Position numbers and translations under genes: made by a program
Source of the DNA: Anaerotalea alkaliphila
GTDB taxonomy: Bacteria > Bacillota > Clostridia > Lachnospirales > Vallitaleaceae
Length of the DNA: 64,000 bases
Direction of reading: 5' to 3'
Assembly (NCBI RefSeq): GCF_010179735.1
Contig: NZ_JAAEEH010000001.1
Coordinates: 150,747-214,746 of the forward strand
Notes under the pieces: generated by a model
Databases searched by the model: none
Told to the model about the DNA's origin: nothing
What the model saw: only the letters and a program-made list of their open reading frames with translations
Shown here: piece by piece, positions 54,750 to 62,480 of the stretch
How the letters are laid out: every line of letters begins with the position of its first letter
Numbering within the stretch: the first letter of the stretch is position 1

Positions 54750-55706
54750 ATGCACGACGGAATAATCAACATATACAAGGAAAAGGGGTTCACCTCCTTT
54801 GATGTGGTGGCAATCCTGAGAAGGAAGTTCGGCACCCGGAAGGTGGGCCATACAGGAACGCTGGACCCTGAAGCGGAGGGGGTCCTGCCCGTTTGTCTGG
54901 GCAAGGCTACGAAAGCTGTAGAGTATCTGGTAGAGAAGGACAAGACGTACCGGGCCACAATGGTCCTGGGCACAGTCACCGACACCCAGGACCACACGGG
55001 ACGCATCCTGCGGGAATCCCCCGTTGCGGTGGAACCTGCCCAAGTGGAACAGGTGCTGGGGGAGTTTGTGGGGAACATCCTCCAGGTGCCGCCCATGTAT
55101 TCTGCTCTGAAGGTCCAAGGCCAGAAGCTTTGCGATCTGGCCCGGAAGGGAAGGGAAGTGGAACGGAAACCCAGGGAAACGACGATTCATAGCATCAGCG
55201 ACATCCATTGGGATTCCCCCCGGGAAGTGTCCTTCACCGTGGACTGCTCCAAGGGGACCTATATCCGCACTTTGTGCCATGATGCAGGGGAACGGCTGGG
55301 GTGCGGCGCCCATATGGGCGCCTTGGTGCGGACCAGGTCGGGAGACTGGAAAATCCAGGACAGCATACCCTTGTCCGCAATCCTGGACAAGGAAGCCTGG
55401 GAGGAACAGAACCCGGAGGGCGTCTCCCATGCCGCCTATCTGGACAGTCTGCTCACGCCGGTGGACCGGGTCTTTCCTATGGAATCCCTCCATGTGGAGG
55501 ACATCCATGCAAAACAGTTGATGAACGGCAATGCCTTGGCGTGGGAAATCTGCGGATTGTCCACAGCGCCGGAGGAAGGTGTGCGTTTCAAAATATATAA
55601 AAAGTCGACGGGTTTGGAAAAAGAGGCGTTCATAGGGATTTACAAGGTTGTCCTCCGGGACGGCCATAGGATCCTCAAACCCGAGAAACTCTTTTTTTTA
55701 GGATAG
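54750..55706 (+). CDS. truB: tRNA pseudouridine-55 synthase TruB
   Basis: A 318-residue enzyme that makes pseudouridine 55 in the T-loop of tRNA. Catalytic D39 lies in HTGTLDPEAEGVLPVCLG; the KTYRATMVLG and CSKGTYIRTLCHDAG segments are further hallmarks. A C-terminal PUA-like region extends to the end. GGAGTAGAGG precedes the ATG, 3 bases after nrnA. Confidence 0.95.
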   Translation: MHDGIINIYKEKGFTSFDVVAILRRKFGTRKVGHTGTLDPEAEGVLPVCLGKATKAVEYLVEKDKTYRATMVLGTVTDTQDHTGRILRESPVAVEPAQVEQVLGEFVGNILQVPPMYSALKVQGQKLCDLARKGREVERKPRETTIHSISDIHWDSPREVSFTVDCSKGTYIRTLCHDAGERLGCGAHMGALVRTRSGDWKIQDSIPLSAILDKEAWEEQNPEGVSHAAYLDSLLTPVDRVFPMESLHVEDIHAKQLMNGNALAWEICGLSTAPEEGVRFKIYKKSTGLEKEAFIGIYKVVLRDGHRILKPEKLFFLG

Positions 55707-55717
55707 GAGCGTGACCT

Positions 55718-56653
55718 ATGGAAATCATAAAAGGCAATCTGACCTTTGTCCTGGAGCATCCCACCGCAGTGGTGCTGGGGAATTTCGACGGCATACACAA
55801 GGGGCATCTGGAGCTTCTGCGCAAGGCCATGGAATTTGCCGGACAGGAGCGGTTGAAGTCCACCTTCTTCACCTTCGAACCACATCCAAGCTTTGTCCTG
55901 GCGCACAAGGAACAGGTGGACCTGATCTATACCGCACAGGAAAAGATGAAGGTTGTGGAGGAATTGGGGATGGACTATTATGTGGAATTCCCTTTCAACG
56001 AGGAAGTGGCGTCCATGGAGGCCCAGGTGTTCGTTGAAAAGGTTCTCGTAGAACAGGTCAAGGCACGCTGCATCGTCGTGGGAGCGGATTACCGTTTCGG
56101 CAGAAGACGCATGGGGGACGTCCATATGCTGGAGGAATTGTCCCGGAAACATGGGTACACCCTTGTGGTGATGGAGAAGCTGGCGGACCATGAACGGGAA
56201 ATCAGCAGCACACTCCTGCGGCAGGCCATCAGGGAAGGGGACATCATCCTGGCCAACGAACTGATGGGAAGGCCTTACTTTGTCCGGGGAGACGTGCGAA
56301 CCGGGATGCGGATCGGCAGGACCATCGGCATCCCTACGGCAAACCTGATTCCCCCCCGGGAAAAACTCCTGCCACCCTATGGGGTGTACCATACGGAGGT
56401 GACCGTGGATGGTGTGATGTACCAAGGCCTTACGAACATCGGAACCAACCCCACGGTGGGGGGGGAAGGGATCAAGGTGGAAACCTTCCTTCTGGATTTC
56501 GAAGGGGACCTATACGGGAAGACCTTGGATCTGGAGTTCCTTGAATACCTCCGCCCGGAAGTCAAGTTTACCGGCCTGGCTGCCATGCGGACCCAGATAG
56601 GCAAGGACATCGACTACGTCATAGGCAAGGTCCGTGGGTCCGGCCATGCCTGA
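55718..56653 (+). CDS. ribF: Bifunctional riboflavin kinase / FAD synthetase
   Basis: A 311-residue enzyme that makes FMN and then FAD. The N-terminal nucleotidyltransferase half has GNFDGIHKGHLELL and a later SSTLLRQAI (ISSTLLR motif); the C-terminal kinase half has RTIGIPTANLIPP and GLTNIGTNPTV. The length is standard. AGGAGCGTG precedes the ATG. The stop overlaps the radical-SAM gene. Confidence 0.96.
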   Translation: MEIIKGNLTFVLEHPTAVVLGNFDGIHKGHLELLRKAMEFAGQERLKSTFFTFEPHPSFVLAHKEQVDLIYTAQEKMKVVEELGMDYYVEFPFNEEVASMEAQVFVEKVLVEQVKARCIVVGADYRFGRRRMGDVHMLEELSRKHGYTLVVMEKLADHEREISSTLLRQAIREGDIILANELMGRPYFVRGDVRTGMRIGRTIGIPTANLIPPREKLLPPYGVYHTEVTVDGVMYQGLTNIGTNPTVGGEGIKVETFLLDFEGDLYGKTLDLEFLEYLRPEVKFTGLAAMRTQIGKDIDYVIGKVRGSGHA

Positions 56654-57443
56654 CCGGAAGCGCTTCAAGAAAATATACGTGGAAATCACCAATATCTGCA
56701 ATCTGGATTGCGCCTTCTGTCCCCAGACCGGGAGGCAGGAGGCGTTCATGGATTTGGCATCCTTTAGCCAGGTGGCAGAGCAGGTGAAGCCATTCACCGA
56801 CCGCATCCTTCTGCATGTGATGGGGGAACCCCTGCTCCACCCGGACCTGGAGGGCATCCTGGAAGTCTGCAGGGAAAAGGGCCTGGAAGTGGAAATCACC
56901 ACCAACGGCACGCTGCTTGGAACCGCGGGGATGCTGCTGCCGGGGCATCCCGCCGTCACCAGGGTGAACGTCTCCCTCCACAGCATGGAAGAAAACGGCG
57001 ACACGGACCACTACCACAGCTACATCCGGCCCGTAGCCGCATTCCTGGAAAAGGCGTTTATGGAGGGAAGCCCCTCCGTTTGCTTGCGGTTTTGGAACGG
57101 AACTGGAGAAAGGCGGGAGACAAAAGTGCTGATGCCGGGAGTGCTTCTTCAATACGACACGCCCTTTGTCTGGCCCGTGGACGCCGAAGGTTCCTCCACC
57201 GCACCCATCCGGTGCTTCGGACTCCGGGACCATCTGGGGATCCTGGTGGACGGAAGCGTGGTCCCCTGTTGCCTGGACAGTGAAGGGATCCTGGCGCTTG
57301 GGAATCTGAAGGAACAACCGTTGGCGGGGATTCTGGATGCGGTGCACACCAGGAAGGCCTACAGGGACATCTGCAACAGGAAACCGATAGGAGAATTGTG
57401 CACCCACTGCAATTTCCACCGCAGGAGAGGAAGCCAGGGTTAG
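56646..57443 (+). CDS. Radical SAM protein with SPASM-like C-terminus, function unknown
   Basis: A 265-residue radical-SAM enzyme: C18/C22/C25 in TNICNLDCAFC bind the SAM cluster, HVMGEPLLHPDL is the GGE-like motif, and the C-terminal third has six or more cysteines (RCFG, VVPCCLDSEG, DICN, LCTHC) for one or two auxiliary clusters. Such proteins often modify peptides, but no precursor typical of a RiPP is adjacent except the tiny Cys-rich ORF downstream. ATG at 56646 overlaps ribF by 8 bases (a GTG at 56634 is an alternative). Related genes may be general housekeeping. Confidence 0.85.
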   Translation: MPDRKRFKKIYVEITNICNLDCAFCPQTGRQEAFMDLASFSQVAEQVKPFTDRILLHVMGEPLLHPDLEGILEVCREKGLEVEITTNGTLLGTAGMLLPGHPAVTRVNVSLHSMEENGDTDHYHSYIRPVAAFLEKAFMEGSPSVCLRFWNGTGERRETKVLMPGVLLQYDTPFVWPVDAEGSSTAPIRCFGLRDHLGILVDGSVVPCCLDSEGILALGNLKEQPLAGILDAVHTRKAYRDICNRKPIGELCTHCNFHRRRGSQG

Positions 57444-57470
57444 GGTGCCTGCCTGAAAGGGGGATCTGAC

Positions 57471-57647
57471 ATGGGGAATCAAAAGTGTTGCGGAAAATAC
57501 AGGAAAAAAGGCAAGATGTGCGGCTCCTGCCCTCTACGGAAGAAGCTGGACAAGGAACAGATCAGGACCCTTCTGAAAAAGGGGCCCAAGCTGAAGGAAA
57601 AGGACGGGGGCAAAAAGAAAAAGGGGAAGAAGCACAAGAAAGAGTAG
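57471..57647 (+). CDS. Very small Cys- and Lys-rich protein, function unknown
   Basis: A 58-residue ORF starting MGNQKCCGKYRKKGKMCGSC, with a CC...C..C cluster (C6, C7, C17, C20) and then a long lysine-rich tail (about half of the last 25 residues are lysine). AAAGGGGG lies 8 bases before the ATG, 27 bases after the radical-SAM gene, and the stop is a TAG at 57645-57647. It could be a zinc- or cluster-binding RNA/DNA-associated protein. I recognise no family. The coding case rests on the ribosome site, the operon position and the biased composition. Confidence 0.65.
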   Translation: MGNQKCCGKYRKKGKMCGSCPLRKKLDKEQIRTLLKKGPKLKEKDGGKKKKGKKHKKE

Positions 57648-57656
57648 GGAAAACAA

Positions 57657-57685
57657 TTTACAAAAGGATGGACCTATGGTAGAAT
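57657..57685 (+). promoter_or_regulatory. Sigma-A promoter of rpsO
   Basis: TTTACA (57657-57662), 17-base spacer, TAGAAT (57680-57685), giving a leader of about 100 bases before rpsO. Confidence 0.7.
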
Positions 57686-57699
57686 TGTAAATTGGAAAC

Positions 57700-57770
57700 A
57701 GCCGTTGCCCGGACTGAAGGAGACTCCGACCCAGCCTTGGCAACAGGCCTAGTAGCAGGCGCAGCCTGAA
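57700..57770 (+). promoter_or_regulatory. Structured rpsO leader (candidate S15 autoregulatory site)
   Basis: GTTGCC (57704-57709) can pair with GGCAAC (57739-57744), enclosing a smaller CGGA/TCCG stem (57710-57713 with 57725-57728), and CAGGC (57744-57748) with GCCTG (57764-57768). Branched leaders that mimic the S15 site of 16S rRNA control rpsO in many bacteria; binding here is inferred from position and foldability. Confidence 0.45.
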
Positions 57771-57790
57771 GAATACATGGAGGTAAGAAA

Positions 57791-58054
57791 ATGGATCCAG
57801 TAATGAAGAAGGAAATCATCGAGAAATTCGGCAGAGGTGAAGGCGACACAGGTTCACCGGAAGTCCAGATCGCGCTGTTGACCGCAAGGATCAACATGCT
57901 GAACGGACACCTGCAGACACACAAAAAGGACCACCACTCCAGAAGAGGACTTCTGAAGATGGTAGGTGCGAGAAGAGGCTTGTTGAAATATCTGCAGTCC
58001 AAAGACGTTGCAAGATATCGTGCATTGATCCAGGAGCTTGGATTGAGAAAATAG
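57791..58054 (+). CDS. rpsO: 30S ribosomal protein S15
   Basis: An 87-residue protein of the 30S platform that binds the central domain of 16S rRNA. The hallmark [26 protein letters not shown] (parts shown: [16 protein letters not shown]) and [23 protein letters not shown] basic helix are intact. GGAGGT lies 7 bases before the ATG. It precedes pnp, as in most bacteria. Confidence 0.98.
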   Translation: MDPVMKKEIIEKFGRGEGDTGSPEVQIALLTARINMLNGHLQTHKKDHHSRRGLLKMVGARRGLLKYLQSKDVARYRALIQELGLRK

Positions 58055-58066
58055 GCATCAAACAAA

Positions 58067-58094
58067 AGGGCGGAGACAATCCGCTCTATTGTTT
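58067..58094 (+). terminator. Weak terminator between rpsO and pnp
   Basis: AGGGCGGA (58067-58074) pairs with TCCGCTCT (58080-58087) including one G-T pair, then ATTGTTT. Partial termination is likely, with some read-through to pnp. Confidence 0.5.
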
Positions 58095-58119
58095 ATCAAA
58101 AAACAGGTAAAGCAGCCGG

Positions 58120-58125
58120 TATAAT
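58120..58125 (+). promoter_or_regulatory. Possible -10 element of a pnp promoter
   Basis: A perfect TATAAT hexamer but no acceptable -35 at 15-19 bases. If used, it would start transcription at the large leader hairpin of pnp. Confidence 0.35.
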
Positions 58126-58130
58126 AACAA

Positions 58131-58189
58131 TTAGTCCTTAGCATGGGCTTTTCAAAAAGGCCGTTTGGAAGGCGGATGCTAATGGCTAA
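58131..58189 (+). promoter_or_regulatory. Long leader hairpin of pnp (candidate autoregulatory / RNase site)
   Basis: TTAGTCCTTAGCAT (58131-58144) pairs with ATGCTAATGGCTAA (58176-58189) with a 3x3 internal loop, and the apical part contains GGGCTTTT facing AAAAGGCC with one mismatch. PNPase autoregulation through cleavage of a long leader stem is known in E. coli; by analogy this stem may serve the same end. Confidence 0.45.
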
Positions 58190-58219
58190 TTATGCCGGAG
58201 TGCAAGGAAAGGAGAACAG

Positions 58220-60325
58220 ATGTCAAGAATCTATTCAATGGAACTGGCGGGACGCACCTTGAGCGTCGAAATCGGGAAATTGGCCGAGCAGGCCAACGGC
58301 GCCGCATTGGTGAAATATGGGGATACGGTGGTGCTCTCCACGGCAACCGCATCCAGCAAGCCAAGGGAGGGGATCGATTTCTTTCCCTTGAGCGTGGATT
58401 ATGAAGAAAGGCTGTATTCCGTCGGGAAAATTCCCGGAGGCTTCATCAAGAGGGAAGGCAGGGCCAGCGAAAACGCGGTCCTGACCTCCAGGGTCATCGA
58501 CAGGCCCATCAGGCCCCTGTTCCCCAAGGATTACAGGAACGATTGCGCCGTGGTGAACACCGTCATGTGTGTGGACCAGGATGCGCAGCCTGAATTCGCC
58601 GCCATGGTCGGAAGTTCGGTTGCGCTGGCAATTTCCGACATCCCCTTTGAAGGTCCCATCGGATCGGTTTTCATCGGACTTGTGGATGGAGAGCTGGTGG
58701 TCAATCCGACCAGTGAAGAGCGGGACAAGACGGACATGACCGTCATCGTCGCCTCCACCCTGGAGAAGGTGGTCATGATCGAGGCTGCCGCCAACGAAGT
58801 CGGTGACGAAACCATGCTGCAGGCAATCCGGAAGGCCCATGAAATCAACAGGACCATCGTAGAGTGGATCAACGGAATCGTTGCAAAGGAAGGGAAGCCG
58901 AAGCATACCTACCAGACTTCTTCTGTGCCGGAAGAGCTCCTGGGGGCGGTGAGGGCCCACATCACAGACGACCGCATGGAAGCGGCCGTGTTCACGGACA
59001 TCCGGCAGGAGCGGGATGTGCGGATGGCAGCCATCCATGCGGAACTGAAGGAGAAGTTCGAGGAAGGGAATCCGGAATGGATCCCTTGGATCGGGGAAGC
59101 CCTTTACCAGTATGAGAAGAAGACGGTCCGGAAGATGATCCTGAAGGACCACAAGCGTCCGGATGGCAGGGAACTGGATGAAATCCGCAAGCTCAGCGCC
59201 GAAGTGGACATCCTACCCAGGACCCATGGTTCCGCATTGTTCAGCAGAGGCCAGACCCAGGTGCTCACCATCACCACCCTGGGCGCGTTGGGAGAGATGC
59301 AGCGGCTGGACGGCTTGGACGAGCTGGAGACAAGCAAGCGGTACATCCACCACTACAATTTCCCGCCCTATTCCGTAGGGGAAGTCCGGCCCATGCGCGG
59401 CCCCGGAAGAAGGGAAATCGGCCATGGAGCCCTTGCGGAAAAAGCCCTGATTCCCGTGCTTCCCGACGAGGAGACTTTCCCTTATGCCATCCGTACGGTC
59501 TCGGAGGTCGTAAGCTCCAACGGATCCACTTCCCAGGGGAGCATCTGCGCAAGCTCCATGTCCCTCATGGCGGCGGGCGTCCCGCTGAAAGCCCCGGTGG
59601 CAGGCATATCCTGTGGATTGGTGACGGGAGACAGCGACGACGACTACATCCTGCTGACGGACATACAGGGACTGGAAGACTTCTTTGGCGACATGGACTT
59701 CAAAGTTGCCGGAACCCACAAGGGCATCACCGCAATCCAGATGGACATCAAAATCAAGGGGCTGACCTTTGAGATCATAGAGAAATCCATCCACCAGACC
59801 CACAAGGCAAGGCTTTACATCCTAGATGAAGTCATGGCTCCAGCCATTGCCAAGGGAAGGGACGAAATCTCCCCCTATGCGCCCCAGATCGTGCAGATCA
59901 TGGTGGATCCGGAGAAGATTTCCGAAATCATCGGCCCCCGTGGCAAGACGATCAACAGGATCATTGACGAGACCGGAGTGAAGATCGACATCGAAGACGA
60001 CGGAAGGGTGTTCATTTGCGGTTCAGACAGAAATGGCGTGGACAAGGCGATCCGCATCATCGAGACCATCGGCAAGGAAATCGAGGTCGGAGCCATCTAT
60101 ACGGGCAAGGTTGTCCGCATCATGAACTTCGGCGCATTTGTGGAACTTGCTCCCGGCAAGGATGGTCTGGTGCATATTTCCAAGCTCGCCAAAGAGCGGG
60201 TGAACAAGGTGGAGGATGTGGTGAACATCGGAGACGAGATTGTCGTCAAAGTCACAGAGATCGACCAGCAAGGCAGAATCAACCTCTCCAGGAAAGCGGT
60301 TCTGGAAGGATCCGATTCCAACTAA
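58220..60325 (+). CDS. pnp: Polyribonucleotide nucleotidyltransferase (PNPase)
   Basis: A 701-residue phosphorolytic 3'-5' exoribonuclease. Two RNase PH domains flank an all-helical domain; the active-site acidic segment is LLTDIQGLEDFFGDMDFKVAGT (parts: DIQGLEDFFGDMDFK), followed by KH (EIIGPRGKTINRIID) and S1 (GKVVRIMNFGAFVELAPG) domains. Length is typical. AAGGAGAAC precedes the ATG. It works with RNase Y and NrnA, both encoded in this window, in mRNA decay. Confidence 0.98.
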   Translation: MSRIYSMELAGRTLSVEIGKLAEQANGAALVKYGDTVVLSTATASSKPREGIDFFPLSVDYEERLYSVGKIPGGFIKREGRASENAVLTSRVIDRPIRPLFPKDYRNDCAVVNTVMCVDQDAQPEFAAMVGSSVALAISDIPFEGPIGSVFIGLVDGELVVNPTSEERDKTDMTVIVASTLEKVVMIEAAANEVGDETMLQAIRKAHEINRTIVEWINGIVAKEGKPKHTYQTSSVPEELLGAVRAHITDDRMEAAVFTDIRQERDVRMAAIHAELKEKFEEGNPEWIPWIGEALYQYEKKTVRKMILKDHKRPDGRELDEIRKLSAEVDILPRTHGSALFSRGQTQVLTITTLGALGEMQRLDGLDELETSKRYIHHYNFPPYSVGEVRPMRGPGRREIGHGALAEKALIPVLPDEETFPYAIRTVSEVVSSNGSTSQGSICASSMSLMAAGVPLKAPVAGISCGLVTGDSDDDYILLTDIQGLEDFFGDMDFKVAGTHKGITAIQMDIKIKGLTFEIIEKSIHQTHKARLYILDEVMAPAIAKGRDEISPYAPQIVQIMVDPEKISEIIGPRGKTINRIIDETGVKIDIEDDGRVFICGSDRNGVDKAIRIIETIGKEIEVGAIYTGKVVRIMNFGAFVELAPGKDGLVHISKLAKERVNKVEDVVNIGDEIVVKVTEIDQQGRINLSRKAVLEGSDSN

Positions 60326-60349
60326 ACACCATCCCGGGACAAACAACAG

Positions 60350-60395
60350 ACGTTTTTCCGCCGCAACCCAAAGGTTGCTGCGGAAAAACGTTTTT
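60350..60395 (+). terminator. Strong intrinsic terminator of pnp
   Basis: A 19-bp stem with one mismatch (60350-60368 with 60373-60391), 4-base loop CAAA, then a T-run to 60395. It lies 24 bases after the pnp stop; the dut unit would need a promoter I do not see, or read-through. Confidence 0.9.
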
Positions 60396-60418
60396 CTATA
60401 AGGAAAGGAAGGAACGGC

Positions 60419-60871
60419 ATGCAAAGAATAAGAGTGGACATCCAACAGACACCAGAGGGGAAGGACCTTGCCCTGCCATCCTATCAGACACTCCATTCGG
60501 CGGGAATGGATCTCTACGCCTGTGTGGACGGGCCGTTGGTCTTGAAAGCAGGAGAAATCCTTCTGGTGCCCACCGGCATCAAGATCGCCCTACCGGAAGG
60601 ATATGAGGCGCAGATCAGGCCAAGGAGCGGGCTGGCTTTCAAGCACGGAATCTCCATGGTGAACAGTCCTGGAACCATCGATGCGGATTACCGCGGAGAA
60701 ATAAAGGTGATCATGATCAACCACGGCAAAGAGGACTTCACCATCAACCGGGGGGAAAGGATAGCCCAAATGGTCTTGAACCAGGTTGCGCAAGCCCAGT
60801 GGAACCCGGTCGACACACTGGACGAGACGGAGCGCGGCGGCAACGGGTTCGGGCATACGGGGGTGCGCTGA
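60419..60871 (+). CDS. dut: Deoxyuridine 5'-triphosphate nucleotidohydrolase
   Basis: A 150-residue trimeric dUTPase that keeps uracil out of DNA. All five motifs are present: [31 protein letters not shown], a GERIAQMV segment and the C-terminal [23 protein letters not shown] precedes the ATG. It overlaps the next gene (TGATG). Confidence 0.96.
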   Translation: MQRIRVDIQQTPEGKDLALPSYQTLHSAGMDLYACVDGPLVLKAGEILLVPTGIKIALPEGYEAQIRPRSGLAFKHGISMVNSPGTIDADYRGEIKVIMINHGKEDFTINRGERIAQMVLNQVAQAQWNPVDTLDETERGGNGFGHTGVR

Positions 60872-61491
60872 TGGAAATAAAACAACGCGGAGACTTCGGT
60901 TACATGGAGGGTGAAAAAAGGAAAAAGCTCCACCAGTCCTTGCTTTTCACCGCCCTGTTCATGGGGGCCTACCTGGTGGGGCATGTGACTACAGGATCCA
61001 GGGCAAATGCCATGACACTGGCTTCCGCCCTCCTGATCCTGCCGGCGGCCCAGTACTTCACCAGATACCTGCTGTTCACACGCTACCGCCCCGGCACCCG
61101 GGAACAGTTTGGACGCGTGGAGGGTCTGGCGGAAGGCGCGGCCCTGCTGTGCGACATGATCATGGTGCGGAACAAGCAGACGGTGTTCTTCCAGTACATT
61201 CTGGTCAACGACCGGGTGCTCGTAGGTGTGATCGAACCCCACAAGAGCGAAAGGCCCAGCAACAATCCCATGGCAAAGGCCAAAGCGACGGCTGCGGAAC
61301 GGAAAGCGGCGGCAGCCGGCATCCTGGAAAAAATACTGCAGGTCCGGGGAATCAAGATGGAGATTCTGGTCCTCGACAGTCTGGAGGAGGCACTGGCTGT
61401 CCTGGGGGAGATGGGGCCCGGAAAACTGCAGCCCGTGGACCGGACCATGATGGAACGGAATGCGGAAATCTTGCTGGACAACTGCGTGTAG
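60871..61491 (+). CDS. Conserved-looking hypothetical membrane-associated protein
   Basis: A 206-residue protein that I do not recognise. Two adjacent hydrophobic segments (about 22-41 and 47-68) form a helical hairpin near the N-terminus, then a soluble region of about 135 residues (GLAEGAALLCDMIMVRNKQTV on) with no motif I can name; no signal peptide cleavage site. It starts within the dut stop and is followed 26 bases later by the RluD-type gene. The topology is likely with both termini in the cytoplasm. Confidence 0.75.
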   Translation: MEIKQRGDFGYMEGEKRKKLHQSLLFTALFMGAYLVGHVTTGSRANAMTLASALLILPAAQYFTRYLLFTRYRPGTREQFGRVEGLAEGAALLCDMIMVRNKQTVFFQYILVNDRVLVGVIEPHKSERPSNNPMAKAKATAAERKAAAAGILEKILQVRGIKMEILVLDSLEEALAVLGEMGPGKLQPVDRTMMERNAEILLDNCV

Positions 61492-61517
61492 CTGTTCCCA
61501 AAGGAAAAGGAGTTCCC

Positions 61518-62480
61518 ATGGAAAGCTTTAGAATCGGAAGAGAAGAGGCAAATCAACGGGTGGACAAGATAGTGATGAAGATTTTGGACAAGGCCCCAAA
61601 AGCCTTCATCTACAAGATGTTCCGGAAAAAGAACATCCTTCTGAACGGAAAGCGGATTTCAGGTCAGGAAATCGGCGCAGAGGGAGACGAAATCGAAATC
61701 TACTTCACAAAGGAAACCTTCCGGACCTTTTCAAGCCCAAGGCTCCCAAGGGGGCCCAAATCCAAATCCGCTCCACACCTGGAGGTCCTCTATGAAGACG
61801 AACACCTGCTGGTCTGCAACAAGCCGGTAGGGATCCTTTCCCAGCCGGGTCCGGAAACTCCTGGTGAGGAAAGTCTGGTGGAGATGATCGAGGACCATGT
61901 GGGTGCCCGAGGCTTCTTCAAACCCGGGATATGCAACCGGTTGGACCGGAACACCAGTGGCGTGGTGGTGGCGGGGAAGGATGTGCGGACCTTGCAGGCG
62001 CTGAACCTTGCGGTGAAGGAGCACAGGGTTGAAAAACTTTACCATTGCCTGGTGGAGGGGGTCTTCCAGGATAGGGAGAAGGTCCTGGTTTCCTACTGGA
62101 CGAAGGACCACAGCAACAATAGGGCGAAAATCCACAGCCAACCACCGAAGGAAGCCTATGAGCTGGTGGAAATCCGCATCCAACTGCTCAAGGCGGGCCC
62201 CGGCCACAGCCTCCTGGAGGTGGACCTGCGCACCGGGAAAAGCCACCAGATCCGGGCGCAGCTGGCCAGCATCGGACATCCGGTGGTGGGGGACTTCAAG
62301 TATGGCAGCCGCTCCTCCAACCATCGGCTGAAGGAGCGGTACGGGGTCGGAAGCCAGCTGCTGCATGCCAGGACCTACGCGTTCAGAGGGCTGGAGGGGG
62401 AGCTGGAGCCGCTGGACGGCAAAACATTCACGGCACCCTATCCGGAAATGTTTGAAAGGATGATGGGCCTTCTGTTATGA
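61518..62480 (+). CDS. Large-subunit rRNA pseudouridine synthase, RluC/RluD family
   Basis: A 320-residue enzyme with an N-terminal S4-like RNA-binding domain (about 1-70) and the RluA-family catalytic aspartate in ICNRLDRNTSGVV. DLRTGKSHQIRAQLASIGHP is the C-terminal signature. The position cannot be fixed (RluC or RluD type); Clostridia have several paralogues. AAGGAG lies 6 bases before the ATG at 61518. The stop overlaps queG (ATGA). Confidence 0.92.
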   Translation: MESFRIGREEANQRVDKIVMKILDKAPKAFIYKMFRKKNILLNGKRISGQEIGAEGDEIEIYFTKETFRTFSSPRLPRGPKSKSAPHLEVLYEDEHLLVCNKPVGILSQPGPETPGEESLVEMIEDHVGARGFFKPGICNRLDRNTSGVVVAGKDVRTLQALNLAVKEHRVEKLYHCLVEGVFQDREKVLVSYWTKDHSNNRAKIHSQPPKEAYELVEIRIQLLKAGPGHSLLEVDLRTGKSHQIRAQLASIGHPVVGDFKYGSRSSNHRLKERYGVGSQLLHARTYAFRGLEGELEPLDGKTFTAPYPEMFERMMGLLL

